Of a stretch of 64,000 bases of DNA, positions 27,286 to 37,028 are shown in pieces. The stretch is from positions 1,550,001 to 1,614,000 of the forward strand of contig NC_017934.1 in assembly GCF_000147715.2 (NCBI RefSeq). Direction: 5' to 3'. A program made the translations under genes and the position numbers. The notes beneath the pieces were generated by a model, which had not been told where the DNA came from, did no database searches, and was given only the letters and a program-made list of their open reading frames with translations. How positions within the stretch are numbered: the stretch's first letter is position 1; the number at the start of each line of letters is the position of its first letter. This DNA comes from Mesotoga prima MesG1.Ag.4.2. Its GTDB lineage: Bacteria; Thermotogota; Thermotogae; Petrotogales; Kosmotogaceae.

Positions 27286-28333
27286 CTATCTATTCGAAAA
27301 AACTTCTGATAATCTATTGATCGAGAAGCTCAAGTACGCGTTTATTTTTTCATAGTAGGTCAACTTTGGTGAAATGACGAAGATATTTCCAATCTTTTCG
27401 TCTTTTCTCGTATAGGGAGAGACAAATAGAGCGAAATTCTTGAGTTCCTCTCTGCCCACTTCTTCACCTATGAAGACCATGTTTTCGTCAACGTCACCGA
27501 AGGAGCTCAGTAGCATCTCAAGATTTTTCGGATTCTCCACGGATCTTACCAAACCCGATACATCGGACGAATCAAGGTGTTCATTTGCAATGATGAACTC
27601 AAGGCCGTATCTGTAGTACTTCTCTTCATTTTCCTTATCGAAAATGCTCTGCAAAAAGCTAATAATATCCTGAAGTCTCTTATCGTGCCATTCGTCATAT
27701 CTAAGTTCGACGTTCTTGATTCCATTTCTGATTTCACCAATGGTCTTTCCCACAACGGCCAGATTCACATACCTTTGGAAATTATCGATATCGAATTCGG
27801 CCGGGCCAACAAAAACTGTTGTATTGACGCTTACACCAAGGTCCGTGACTATCGAAACGTTAAGATAGCCCTTGGTAATCCTTGAAATCGAAACGCTGTT
27901 AACTACAAGTTTATCTAACTTACTTAGGCTTTTCGATGACGACAAAGCCCGATACAGCTCGTGCAAGAATCCTCGTCATTCCCTGCAACAGATGCTCGAT
28001 ATCTCCGACAAAGCTGGTGCGCCTTATTGCAATAGCCACATTACTCTCCTGAAGGTCTTCAGTAATAGTCTTGACTGAATCAAGATAAAATCTGAACCCC
28101 TTATCTGTCAAAACTCTACCTGACGAAGTATGTGGCTGGTAGATATATCCAAGAAACTCCAGTTTTCGCATGTCATTTCTTACCGTAGCAGAACTAAACT
28201 TGAGATTAGAGTGCTCCAAAACCTGCTTAGAACTAACAGGTTTTCCAGAAGAGATGTATTCTCTTGAGATGCAGTAAAGCACTCTTATCTGCCTCGGGTT
28301 AAGTTCTGGACCACCCGTACGTCTTCTAGACAC
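27286..28333 (-). pseudogene. hrcA: Heat-inducible repressor HrcA, split by a +1 frameshift
   Basis: Two overlapping frames together give a normal-length HrcA (~340 residues). Frame one (28333-27920, 137 residues, GTG start) holds the winged-helix DNA-binding domain with SSATVRNDMRKLEFLGY and ends ...FVVIEKPK-stop. Frame two (27966-27286, up to 226 residues) continues with SKLDKLVV... and holds the GAF-like and dimerisation parts, ending near the grpE start. The junction reads AAG CCT AAG TAA; skipping one base after CCT restores the alignment at exactly the family's length, as far as I can recall it. Frame two also has a possible own start, TTG 27966 behind GACGAGG. So it is a sequencing/assembly error, a true mutation, a programmed shift, or two chains. 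The CIRCE operator upstream is intact. Confidence 0.85.
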
Positions 28334-28334
28334 T

Positions 28335-28361
28335 TAGCACTCCCTCCTATAGACTGCTAAT
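28335..28361. promoter_or_regulatory. CIRCE operator (HrcA binding site)
   Basis: TTAGCACTC, nine bases, GACTGCTAA: the classical CIRCE inverted repeat with one mismatch to the consensus (GAGTGCTAA). It lies between the hrcA promoter and start codon and covers the GGAGG ribosome site. It should repress the hrcA-grpE-dnaJ transcript when HrcA is active. Confidence 0.93.
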
Positions 28362-28364
28362 AAA

Positions 28365-28392
28365 TGTTACCATATGCCGCCTCTGTTGTCAA
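28365..28392 (-). promoter_or_regulatory. Promoter of hrcA operon
   Basis: On the minus strand TTGACA (28387-28392) and TAACAT (28365-28370), spacer 16 bp, immediately upstream of CIRCE. Confidence 0.65.
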
Positions 28393-28414
28393 CTTCAGAG
28401 ACCGATGATACAAT
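28386..28414 (+). promoter_or_regulatory. Promoter of the mur cluster
   Basis: TTGTCA (28386-28391) and TACAAT (28409-28414), spacer 17 bp, 26 bp before murE. Its -35 hexamer overlaps the -35 of the divergent hrcA promoter almost base for base. Confidence 0.6.
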
Positions 28415-28440
28415 CTTTAAGAGCGAAAGGGGTGTGATCA

Positions 28441-29937
28441 ATGAGGTTATCTCAGGTCATAGAACTCCTCGGCAACAGTGTTCTTCAGGTGGTGAATCCC
28501 GGAAATGTCGATCCTGAATTCGATCATATTGAGAGTGATTCCAGGGGTCTAAAGGAGAGAAACCTCTTTATATGCATTAAGGGTACAAATTTCGATTCAC
28601 ACCTAATTGCGAGGGAACTTCAAAGAAAGGGAGCAGTCGCTTTGGTCGCGGAAATGCCCATTGAAGACGAGGAAGTGGTAGTTCCTATCGTTTACGTCAA
28701 AAGTTCTCGTCTAGTAGAGGCATTGCTTACCATGGAGGAATACTGTCATCCCTACAGGAAGCTTACCACTATCGGTGTAACAGGCACAAACGGGAAGACT
28801 ACGATCACAACTCTTATCTATCATGTTTTATCATCATTTGAGAGGAAGGCATCTCTTATCGGTACCGTGAGAAATGTTGTGGGAGAAAACATATATACCA
28901 ATCCTAAGAACACCACGCCCGGACCGGTCGAGCTTGCAAAGCTTCTTCAACTTTCTACGAAACTGAAAAGCGAGTACTTCATTATGGAAGTCTCGTCACA
29001 TTCTCTCTCGATGAACAGGGTTGAGGGAATGAGGTTCGATGTAGGAATAATCAGCAACGTCACCAGAGACCATCTGGACTTTCACCCTACCTTCGATGAC
29101 TATTACAGATCGAAGATGAAACTCTTCTCTTTATTGAAGACCAACGGAATAGCTGTTGTAAATGGTGACAAGATAAATATCGCGGATATCCACATTTCTA
29201 GAAACAGAATCACGACCTATGGTTTTGGCGATGAATCGGATTACAGAATCGAGAATCTCGATATCTCAAGAACGGGCATGGATTTCACTATACAAACGCC
29301 GTACGGGTCTTCACATAGGATCTACTCTAGATTGATCGGAGAACACAACGCTTACAATATAGCAGCAGCTGTTGCCGCACTCAATTCACTGAATTACGAC
29401 CTGGACCACATAGCCAAAGCTATCTCATCCTTCGGAGGTGTTCCGGGTAGATTCGAGTTTGTTGAAGAGGCTACGAAGTACGGCTTTGACGTAGTTGTAG
29501 ACTTCGCCCATACTCCAGATGCGTTGGAAAAACTTTTGAAGACGGCAAGAAGACTCACTCCAGGCAGGTTGATTCTGGTTTTTGGCGCAGGAGGATCTGC
29601 CGATAAGGGAAAACGTCCTTTGATGTCTGAAGTCTCTTCAAAATACAGCGATGTAGTTATTCTCACTTCCGATGATCCAAAGCTGGACGATCCCGCAGAG
29701 ATCCTTCAGGATCTCGAGAGCGGCGTCGATAAATTCAAACCTTATCTCGTTATTCCTGACAGAAGAGAGGCAATATCAGTTGCCCTTACGCTTGCCAATC
29801 GTCAGGACATGGTCTTGATAGCTGGGCGAGGCCATGAGGATTTCCAAATCCTTGGCGAAAAGAGAATTCCCTTTAATGATAAACAGGTAGTAAAGGATAT
29901 TCTGGAGAGCAAGTTCCGGAGGCATATAAAAAAGTGA
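28441..29937 (+). CDS. murE: UDP-N-acetylmuramyl-tripeptide synthetase MurE
   Basis: A 498-residue Mur ligase that adds the third peptide residue to UDP-MurNAc-L-Ala-D-Glu. ATP-binding motif GTNGKTTITT near residue 114 and the central NVTRDHLDFH motif are intact. The substrate motif reads D-D-P-K at residues 411-414 instead of the D-N-P-R that binds meso-diaminopimelate, which points to lysine, as reported for Thermotoga maritima MurE. First gene of a seven-gene wall cluster; it overlaps murF by 4 bp. Confidence 0.95.
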   Translation: MRLSQVIELLGNSVLQVVNPGNVDPEFDHIESDSRGLKERNLFICIKGTNFDSHLIARELQRKGAVALVAEMPIEDEEVVVPIVYVKSSRLVEALLTMEEYCHPYRKLTTIGVTGTNGKTTITTLIYHVLSSFERKASLIGTVRNVVGENIYTNPKNTTPGPVELAKLLQLSTKLKSEYFIMEVSSHSLSMNRVEGMRFDVGIISNVTRDHLDFHPTFDDYYRSKMKLFSLLKTNGIAVVNGDKINIADIHISRNRITTYGFGDESDYRIENLDISRTGMDFTIQTPYGSSHRIYSRLIGEHNAYNIAAAVAALNSLNYDLDHIAKAISSFGGVPGRFEFVEEATKYGFDVVVDFAHTPDALEKLLKTARRLTPGRLILVFGAGGSADKGKRPLMSEVSSKYSDVVILTSDDPKLDDPAEILQDLESGVDKFKPYLVIPDRREAISVALTLANRQDMVLIAGRGHEDFQILGEKRIPFNDKQVVKDILESKFRRHIKK

Positions 29938-31259
29938 TATCCAAATCATCAGTTGAAGAATTCTTGCTTCAAACGGAAGACAGAAATATTGTCATCGATT
30001 CCAGAAAAGTTTCTGCCGGTGATGTCTTTATTGGGCTGAAAGGGGAAAAGGTCGATGGAAACGACTTTGTCGGAGAGGCGCTTTCCAAAGGGGCCTCTTT
30101 GGTATTTTCGGACAAGGCTTTCGACGACCAAAGAGTCTTGAGAGTAGACGACACAAATGAAATCCTTATAGAAGCAGCAAAGAGTATACTCTCGAAATCG
30201 AAACTTAGTAACAGGATAGGTATTACAGGTTCTAATGGAAAGACTACGACAAAAGAGATAAGCTCCTTTTTCCTCTCGAAACTTGGCAGAGTTTTTAAGA
30301 CTGCAGGTAACCTCAATACAGAAATTGGATTGCCGTTATCTTTGCTGGAAAATAGGAGAGAGCTTTTTTCAGCTCAGTACGGTGTCTTTGAATTTGGGAC
30401 GAGTACGAAGGGGGATATTGAAAAACTTGTCGGAATTGTCCAGCCCGACATCGCTGTTCTTCTCAATGTTGGAAGCGCTCACGTTGGAAATTTCAAAGAC
30501 ATCGACGAGTTATTGCAAGAGAAGCTATCCATATTCAAGTCGAAAAGGCTGTCCAGGGCGGTACTTGGAGGGTGTGATGAGAGACTGAGAGAGTTCTCGA
30601 AAGGGCTACCGGTGGAGGTCCTCCTATTTGGAAAAGAAGATGTTGATTTCTCAATAGTAGATTTCGCTTACGATAAAGGCGATACTATGCTTCATTTCTT
30701 TTGCGATGGGGACCGGTTTGTCAGACTCAGAGGCATATGGAGCTACGGTCAACTGCTGGATCTTGGCGCTGCCTATCTTGTGGCTCGTCTCGTCGGTGTT
30801 GAAGAACCTTCAGTATTTTTGAACGATTACAAGTTGCCCTTCAGTGACCGGTTTACCGTCAGTATTCTGAAGGGAATCACTGTGATAAGTGACTTCTACA
30901 ACAGCAGCCTTGAATCATGGGAATCGGCGATCCTATCCATAGAAAAGCTTAGAAGCTCTCGAAAGATCGCTGTAGCCGGCTCTATTCTCGAACAGGGGAG
31001 AGAAGAAAAGAGAACTCACGAAAGGCTTGGTGAGTTGTTGTCAAAGTTTGATGAGACAGTTCTCTTTACGAGAGATATGGCGATAAACGCAGCTTCAAAG
31101 AACGTAAAGCCCGCGCTTGTGAGTGACAGCGAAGAGGAAATCGCTGCATGGCTCCACCGTAACGTAAGGAGTGGTGATCTCGTCTTCTTCAAAGCCTCGC
31201 GTGCGATAGCCCTTGAAGGGGTATACAAGTCGTTTATGGAGCTGATCGAAAGTGCATAG
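29934..31259 (+). CDS. murF: UDP-MurNAc-tripeptide--D-Ala-D-Ala ligase MurF
   Basis: A 441-residue Mur ligase that completes the UDP-MurNAc-pentapeptide. N-terminal substrate domain with IDSRKVSAGDVFIGL, ATP site GSNGKTTTKE near residue 99, and NVGSAHVGNF in the central domain. GTG 29934 overlaps the murE stop (GTGA). It overlaps mraY by 8 bp. Confidence 0.93.
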   Translation: MISKSSVEEFLLQTEDRNIVIDSRKVSAGDVFIGLKGEKVDGNDFVGEALSKGASLVFSDKAFDDQRVLRVDDTNEILIEAAKSILSKSKLSNRIGITGSNGKTTTKEISSFFLSKLGRVFKTAGNLNTEIGLPLSLLENRRELFSAQYGVFEFGTSTKGDIEKLVGIVQPDIAVLLNVGSAHVGNFKDIDELLQEKLSIFKSKRLSRAVLGGCDERLREFSKGLPVEVLLFGKEDVDFSIVDFAYDKGDTMLHFFCDGDRFVRLRGIWSYGQLLDLGAAYLVARLVGVEEPSVFLNDYKLPFSDRFTVSILKGITVISDFYNSSLESWESAILSIEKLRSSRKIAVAGSILEQGREEKRTHERLGELLSKFDETVLFTRDMAINAASKNVKPALVSDSEEEIAAWLHRNVRSGDLVFFKASRAIALEGVYKSFMELIESA

Positions 31260-32178
31260 AGAAGTATTCACTTTCCTCCTGGCATTCCTTTTGTCTGTTC
31301 TAGCTATCGAGCCCTTAAAAAGATACCAGAAAAGGAGAAGGATAGGGCAATACATTCGCGAAGAAGGACCTGACCTCCATAACTATAAAACAGGTACCCC
31401 AACTGCAGCAGGAATTGTTTTTATTCCTATCGCCCTGGCAGTTGCATCAATCTTTGCCTTTAGAGCAGAGATCTTGATAGTTGTCATCGCTGGGATTCTT
31501 TTCGGCCTCATAGGACTTGTCGATGACATCTCGAAAATCGTGAAGAGAAATGCATCTGGACTGAGCGGAAAGAGAAAACTCGCCCTTCAGCTTGTCTCGG
31601 CTGCCTTCATCGTATTTTTAATTCAGCTTGTCAATCCTCATACACATATAGAGATACCCTTTCTCGGGAAAATCGGTCTCGGCTTCGCTTACTATCCGAT
31701 TTCTGCTTTGATCATTGCCGGAATGAGCAACGCTGTAAATCTTACCGATGGCGTTGACGGATTGGCGGCCTCAGTGTACATATTTTCCTTGGCTCCTATG
31801 CTCGCTCTTCCCGTTTGGCAAAATGGTTTGATCGCTCCGATCAGCGGGGCTTTGGCTGGTTTTCTATGGTATAACTGGTTTCCCGCTTCTATATTTATGG
31901 GTGATACGGGATCGCTCTCGCTTGGAGGAATCATGGCCGTGATTTTTGCTTTAGACGGGAGAGAGGGTTTTCTCATATTTTTTGGTTTGATGTTCCTCGT
32001 GGAAATGTTCAGTGTAATCATTCAGGTATTCTCATTCAAGGTTTTTGGTCGGAGAGTGTTCAAGATGTCCCCAATACACCATCACTTTGAACTATCTAAC
32101 TGGAAAGAAAGTAAAATTGCATTCAGGTTTTCATTGATCGCTTTCATCGGAGCAGTCTTCGGTCTGCTGTCCTGGTAG
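31252..32178 (+). CDS. mraY: Phospho-N-acetylmuramoyl-pentapeptide-transferase MraY
   Basis: A 308-residue integral membrane enzyme with about ten helices that forms lipid I. Conserved loops are visible: GLVDDISK (Mg-binding aspartates), NLTDGVDGLAA and FMGDTGSLSLGG, and the MSPIHHHFE histidine motif near the C-terminus. GTG 31252 starts inside the end of murF. Confidence 0.95.
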   Translation: MHREVFTFLLAFLLSVLAIEPLKRYQKRRRIGQYIREEGPDLHNYKTGTPTAAGIVFIPIALAVASIFAFRAEILIVVIAGILFGLIGLVDDISKIVKRNASGLSGKRKLALQLVSAAFIVFLIQLVNPHTHIEIPFLGKIGLGFAYYPISALIIAGMSNAVNLTDGVDGLAASVYIFSLAPMLALPVWQNGLIAPISGALAGFLWYNWFPASIFMGDTGSLSLGGIMAVIFALDGREGFLIFFGLMFLVEMFSVIIQVFSFKVFGRRVFKMSPIHHHFELSNWKESKIAFRFSLIAFIGAVFGLLSW

Positions 32179-33513
32179 GTGAAAAAGTTGCTTGAAGGAA
32201 AAATCGGTCTTGTTGGATTCGGAGTTTCGAACGAGAAACTCCTTGAAAGATTGGTAAAAGATAGAGATTCCAAATCGCTTTTTGTTTCTGACACCGGTAA
32301 AATTAAAGAGGAAGGTAGGACGCTCCTCAAGAAGTTCGATATAGAATACGAGGAAGGGGGCCATACAGATCGTCTCTTTGACTGCGATGCCTTCATCGTA
32401 TCCCCTGGAGTCTCGCCGTTTTCCGAAGTTGGAGAGAGAATTATCCATTCGGGGAAATACTACACGACCGAGCTTGAAGTATCCCTAGATGAGCTTTGGT
32501 CCAAGCCCAGAGGGACGGTGATCGGCGTCACGGGAACAAATGGTAAGTCAACAACCGTTACAATGCTCAGACACATTATTTCCGGAAAGAATCGAAAGGT
32601 CTTTCAGGGCGGAAACCTCGGTTACCCTCTCGCAGGTGTGGCAGAAGAGGTTTATGATTACTACGTGCTCGAAGTCAGTTCCTTCCAGCTGAAGTGGTTT
32701 GCGGAGGAACGAGTCCGCTTCCACTTGTCGGCCGTAATAAACCTTGGAGAAGACCATCTAGATTATCACAGAAGCATTGACGACTATTTCAAATCTAAAC
32801 TGCGGTTGGCAAAGATGACCGAAGGTATTACTGTTGTTCCAAAGGCGGTAGCCGACTGTCAAAAAGAGCTTTTGAAAGGCTCTAAGCTCCGTCCGTTTGT
32901 AGCACTTGGGGAAGGATTTGACAGTTTTGACAGAGAACATTTGAGAGTGAGAGGCATTGAGTTCAGGACGTCAGATCTTCCGTTTACCGGTCTGCACAAT
33001 TACGAAAATGTTCTGGTAGTGTTATTGATTTCGCAGCTTATAGGTCTGTCCGCCGAGGATGTATTTCAGGAACTGAAAAGCTATACCTTTCTCTCTCACA
33101 GATTGCAGCTTGTGCGAGAGCTAGAAGGAGTAAAATACTACGACGATTCAAAAGCAACTAATGCACATGCTGTCAGTGCAGCCTTAAGGAGCTTCGAGCC
33201 TTCAAAGACAATTCTTATTCTTGGTGGAAGGGAAAAGGACGAGACTTACTCGGAACTGATCGAACAACTCGGTCAACTTAAACACGTGGTCATGCTTGGG
33301 AGTTCAATGAAGATATTATCTGCTAAACTTCAGATGAGGGGAATACCGGTCTCTGGCGCGGCAAACATGGCCGACGCGGTAAAAATATGCAGGGGACTTG
33401 CCGCAAAGGGCGACAATGTTGTTCTCAGTCCGGCGGGATCCAGCTATGACCTTTATATCAATTATAGCGAGAGAGGAAACCACTTTAGAGAAATAGTAAC
33501 GGCACTGGAGTGA
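32179..33513 (+). CDS. murD: UDP-N-acetylmuramoylalanine--D-glutamate ligase MurD
   Basis: A 444-residue Mur ligase adding D-Glu. Rossmann-like N-terminal domain (GLVGFGVSN), ATP motif GVTGTNGKSTT near residue 116, EVSSFQL, NLGEDHLDYH and the KATNAHA motif of the C-terminal region. GTG 32179 directly follows the mraY stop; 4-bp overlap with ftsW. Confidence 0.95.
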   Translation: MKKLLEGKIGLVGFGVSNEKLLERLVKDRDSKSLFVSDTGKIKEEGRTLLKKFDIEYEEGGHTDRLFDCDAFIVSPGVSPFSEVGERIIHSGKYYTTELEVSLDELWSKPRGTVIGVTGTNGKSTTVTMLRHIISGKNRKVFQGGNLGYPLAGVAEEVYDYYVLEVSSFQLKWFAEERVRFHLSAVINLGEDHLDYHRSIDDYFKSKLRLAKMTEGITVVPKAVADCQKELLKGSKLRPFVALGEGFDSFDREHLRVRGIEFRTSDLPFTGLHNYENVLVVLLISQLIGLSAEDVFQELKSYTFLSHRLQLVRELEGVKYYDDSKATNAHAVSAALRSFEPSKTILILGGREKDETYSELIEQLGQLKHVVMLGSSMKILSAKLQMRGIPVSGAANMADAVKICRGLAAKGDNVVLSPAGSSYDLYINYSERGNHFREIVTALE

Positions 33514-34631
33514 GTATGAAGAGGACCTATTTGGTGCTGGCGCTGTACACCAGTGTCTTCGTGATTTTTGGGCTGGTGTTCATTTATAGTGCCGGGATAA
33601 GCATGGAGGCGAGACACCCGGATGTGACTGCTTCCGAGTTTTTAGAGAAGCAGCTGATAGCTTATGCAATAGGTCTTGCGGGAGCTCTCATAATGATATA
33701 TATGAAAGGTTCCTGGCATTTCAAAAACGCCTTTACCATCTATTATCCGCTTACGCTTATTATGCTGGTTGCCGTGCTCTTTTTTCCAGACAGGGGTGGG
33801 TCAAACAGATGGATAGATATTGGCAGCTTCTCGCTCCAAGTCTCGGAGTTTGCAAAGATCTCTTTGCTTCTAGTTCTAGCTAAACATTTCGGAGGTTTAA
33901 AGAAGAGAAATTTCCTGACTACTTTTCTGATCCCTCTAGGAATAACTGCGCCACTTGCCATACTCGTATTTATTGAGCCGGATCTCTCTACCACTGGGAT
34001 TATCGTTGCAATTGCCTTTGTCATGATGATAATCGGCGGTATCAAAATGCGTTATTTGTCGCTAGCACTTATCTTCGTTGTTATTTTGGTGCTAGTTCTG
34101 TACAGTGGCGGATTCATAGAGGACTATCAGATTCAGAGGATAACCTCCTTCTTGACTTCTTTAACTGGCGAGGAACATGAGCAAGTCTCATACTCCCTTA
34201 TGGCGATTTCTTCGGGCGGTCTCACCGGTAAAGGTCTTGGTATGGGACTTGTCAAATATTACCTGCCCGTAAGCTACTCCGACTTCATTTTTGCAGTTAT
34301 TGGAGAGGAACTCGGTCTCGTTGGATTGCTTGTGCTAATGTTTGCCTATGTTGGCTTTATAAGAGAGCTTATCGTTGTCGGGCTCAGAGGCTCGAGAACA
34401 CTCGAAGGCAAGCTCTACATAATTGGATTCGCTCTTTACATAATGATCCAGGCTACGATTAATATTGGCGTAAATTTGGGTCTCTTTCCACCTACTGGTG
34501 TCACACTGCCCTTCGTAAGTTCGGGGGGCTCTTCGATAATGTCATTGATGATTGGTTACGGACTGGTCTTCTCAATACTCTTAGAATCTGAAGAAGAAAA
34601 AGAAAAGGGACTCCAGGATGAAAAAACTTAA
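33510..34631 (+). CDS. ftsW: FtsW/RodA-type lipid II glycosyltransferase (SEDS family)
   Basis: A 373-residue SEDS protein with about ten membrane helices that polymerises lipid II during septal wall growth. Signature GGSNRWIDIGSFSLQVSEFAK and the late PPTGVTLPFVSSGGSS are clear. Position between murD and murG argues for FtsW rather than RodA. Start is GTG 33510 (overlapping murD) or ATG 33516. It overlaps murG by 14 bp. Confidence 0.9.
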   Translation: MSMKRTYLVLALYTSVFVIFGLVFIYSAGISMEARHPDVTASEFLEKQLIAYAIGLAGALIMIYMKGSWHFKNAFTIYYPLTLIMLVAVLFFPDRGGSNRWIDIGSFSLQVSEFAKISLLLVLAKHFGGLKKRNFLTTFLIPLGITAPLAILVFIEPDLSTTGIIVAIAFVMMIIGGIKMRYLSLALIFVVILVLVLYSGGFIEDYQIQRITSFLTSLTGEEHEQVSYSLMAISSGGLTGKGLGMGLVKYYLPVSYSDFIFAVIGEELGLVGLLVLMFAYVGFIRELIVVGLRGSRTLEGKLYIIGFALYIMIQATINIGVNLGLFPPTGVTLPFVSSGGSSIMSLMIGYGLVFSILLESEEEKEKGLQDEKT

Positions 34632-35688
34632 AATTGCCTTTTGTGGCGGGGGAACCGGAGGACACTATTATCCTGCAGTTGCAATTCTGCATGCCCTGAG
34701 TCGTGTAAGAGAAATAGAGCTGTTGTATTTCACGGTTTGGGGAAAGATAGATGATAGAAGTGTTGATAGAGATTTCCCCGGGGTAAGGAAGATGTCACTG
34801 AAGCTCACTGGACTGAAAAGGCCCCTGTACAGTCCTGCCAATGCCAGTATTTTCTTTTCACATCTCAGAACTGAAAGGTCTGTAAAGAGACAGCTTGCCG
34901 AATTCAGCCCCGATTTCCTTTTTTCAACGGGCGGATACGTTTCCTATCCAGTTGTCAGAGCGGCAAAGAGTCTTGAAATACCCGTTTACATTCATGAACA
35001 AAACTCGATAGTTGGGATAGCAAACAAAAGATTGGCCAAATACGCAAAGCGGTTCTTCATTTCATTTGAGGAGAGTGGAAGAGATCTTGAACTTCCAAAA
35101 GAAAGGATTGTTTTTTCTGGAAACCCTGTGAGAGAATCGAAGATCACAAGAAATGAAGTAATGAAGAGATTCGATCTTCCGGATAATAAGCCCCTCATTG
35201 TAGTGCTCGGTGGAAGTCTTGGATCCGAATTGATAAATAGAGCGTGTGAAGGGCTTTACGAAGAGATTCAGAGCAATGATTGCGAACTCAGTTTTCTTCA
35301 CTCAACCGGCGATGAAAGCTCGGCAATTTCGCTCAGACGGTTTCCTTTTGTGCGAGCCTTTTCTTATATAGAAGACCTTACAGACGCCATAGCGTGCGCG
35401 GATCTAGTTGTGTCAAGAGGAGGAGCTACTACAATCGCCGAGCTACAGTATTTTGGAAGAAAGGGTATAATAATACCGTGGAGCGGCGCGGCAGAAAACC
35501 ACCAGTTTTACAATGCTCGCTCACTGGAAAGAGTTGGACTTGGTTATGTTATACTGGAAGAGAATTTGACTTCCACAGCTTTGAGAATTGCAATAAAGGA
35601 AATGTTGCATAGACAGATCAGCTACAAACCTCCAAGAAGACCAGTTGAGATTGTATTGGATAATATACTCCGGGAGGAATCGATTTGA
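34618..35688 (+). CDS. murG: UDP-GlcNAc--MurNAc-(pentapeptide) pyrophosphoryl-undecaprenol GlcNAc transferase MurG
   Basis: A 356-residue GT28 glycosyltransferase that turns lipid I into lipid II at the inner membrane face. The N-terminal glycine-rich GGGTGGHYYPAVAI and the C-domain SRGGATTIAELQYFG are diagnostic. Coupled by overlap to ftsW and murC. Confidence 0.95.
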   Translation: MKKLKIAFCGGGTGGHYYPAVAILHALSRVREIELLYFTVWGKIDDRSVDRDFPGVRKMSLKLTGLKRPLYSPANASIFFSHLRTERSVKRQLAEFSPDFLFSTGGYVSYPVVRAAKSLEIPVYIHEQNSIVGIANKRLAKYAKRFFISFEESGRDLELPKERIVFSGNPVRESKITRNEVMKRFDLPDNKPLIVVLGGSLGSELINRACEGLYEEIQSNDCELSFLHSTGDESSAISLRRFPFVRAFSYIEDLTDAIACADLVVSRGGATTIAELQYFGRKGIIIPWSGAAENHQFYNARSLERVGLGYVILEENLTSTALRIAIKEMLHRQISYKPPRRPVEIVLDNILREESI

Positions 35689-37028
35689 AATATCACTTTA
35701 TTGGCATTGGCGGAATTGGTATGAGCGGTCTGGCAATGCACTTAGCATCTGAGGGTGACCAGGTTTATGGATCGAACTATGAAGAAAATGAAAGAGTAGC
35801 TTACCTTCGGGGGAAGGGTATTGGTGTTTTTATAGGTCATTCCTATGAGAACTTCGAGAAACCGGATGTCGTTGTAAGAACGACAGCCATAAAACAGGGC
35901 AATCCCGAATTGGAAAGAGCTATCTTTGAGAGCGTTCCCACAATTTACAGGATGGAGCTTCTGAAGAGTCTTCTTTTGAGAGATACTTCTGTTTGTATAA
36001 CCGGAACTGATGGAAAGACGACCACCACTGCAATGGTTTCAAAGATACTGATAGATTCTGGAAGAGATCCCACAGTCTTTCTCGGCGGCATTAATCCCAT
36101 TTTGAAGGACGGAAACTACAGAAAGGGCAAAGACTTAATCGTCAGCGAACTGGACGAGAGCGACGGCTTCTTTGCTTCTTTCAAGCCCGACTATGCCGTG
36201 ATAACGAATGTAAGAGGCGATCACCTCGAGCACTACGACAACTCATTTGACAATCTCAAGAACCACTTCAGATACTTCTCCAGAAGTGTGGGAAAACTAC
36301 TGGTGACAAACGCCGATGACCCTGCTTCAGAGAGGATTTTCACGGATACTCTAACGTTTGGTAAAGACAGGGGCTACTACCGCTTCACGGATAGATCAAC
36401 CGGAATAATGAATCAGACTTTCAGATGTTTTAGAGGTAATGAAGACCTTGGTCTTTTCAAGTTAATGATCCCTGGAGAGTTCAACGTATACAATGCCACA
36501 GCAGCCATTGCTTTAACCCATGAAATGGGGGTCCCAATTGAATCCATCAAAAACTCTCTTGAATCGTATAGATCTGTGGACAGAAGGTTCACGTTCAGAG
36601 GGCTCGACGATTTCAGAAACCTTTTCTTCTTCGATGATTATGCTCATACCCCCGATGAGATAAGCAATACCATTCGAGGAGCTCGAGAGTTCTTTCCCGG
36701 TAAAAATGTCATCGTGGTTTTCCAACCCCATAGGTACTCAAGACTGGTAAGAGAGAACGGCCGTTTCGCTAACTCCCTAAAGGACGCTACGGAAGTTTGT
36801 GTCTTTAAGCTCTACGAAGCCTATGAAAAAGGACAGTATGCGATTGACGAGACCGAGGTCTTGAAGGGTCTTAGCAGCTATGGAGTTCCTGCTGTCCACG
36901 CAGTTAACTACTCGGAAATACTTGAGTGGTTGGAAAAGAAGAGAGACGCGGTAATCCTTTTTCTTGGTGCGGGAGATATTACTGAAGCCTCAAAGATGAG
37001 CGTTCTCAAGCTTTGCGAAGCACATTAG
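35685..37028 (+). CDS. murC: UDP-N-acetylmuramate--L-alanine ligase MurC
   Basis: A 447-residue Mur ligase that adds the first L-Ala. The N-terminal GIGGIGMSGLA, the ATP motif GTDGKTTTTA near residue 106 and RGDHLEHYD are typical. It starts at TTG 35685 inside the end of murG and is the last gene of the cluster. It converges with the radical SAM gene; the two overlap by 23 bp. Confidence 0.95.
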   Translation: MKYHFIGIGGIGMSGLAMHLASEGDQVYGSNYEENERVAYLRGKGIGVFIGHSYENFEKPDVVVRTTAIKQGNPELERAIFESVPTIYRMELLKSLLLRDTSVCITGTDGKTTTTAMVSKILIDSGRDPTVFLGGINPILKDGNYRKGKDLIVSELDESDGFFASFKPDYAVITNVRGDHLEHYDNSFDNLKNHFRYFSRSVGKLLVTNADDPASERIFTDTLTFGKDRGYYRFTDRSTGIMNQTFRCFRGNEDLGLFKLMIPGEFNVYNATAAIALTHEMGVPIESIKNSLESYRSVDRRFTFRGLDDFRNLFFFDDYAHTPDEISNTIRGAREFFPGKNVIVVFQPHRYSRLVRENGRFANSLKDATEVCVFKLYEAYEKGQYAIDETEVLKGLSSYGVPAVHAVNYSEILEWLEKKRDAVILFLGAGDITEASKMSVLKLCEAH

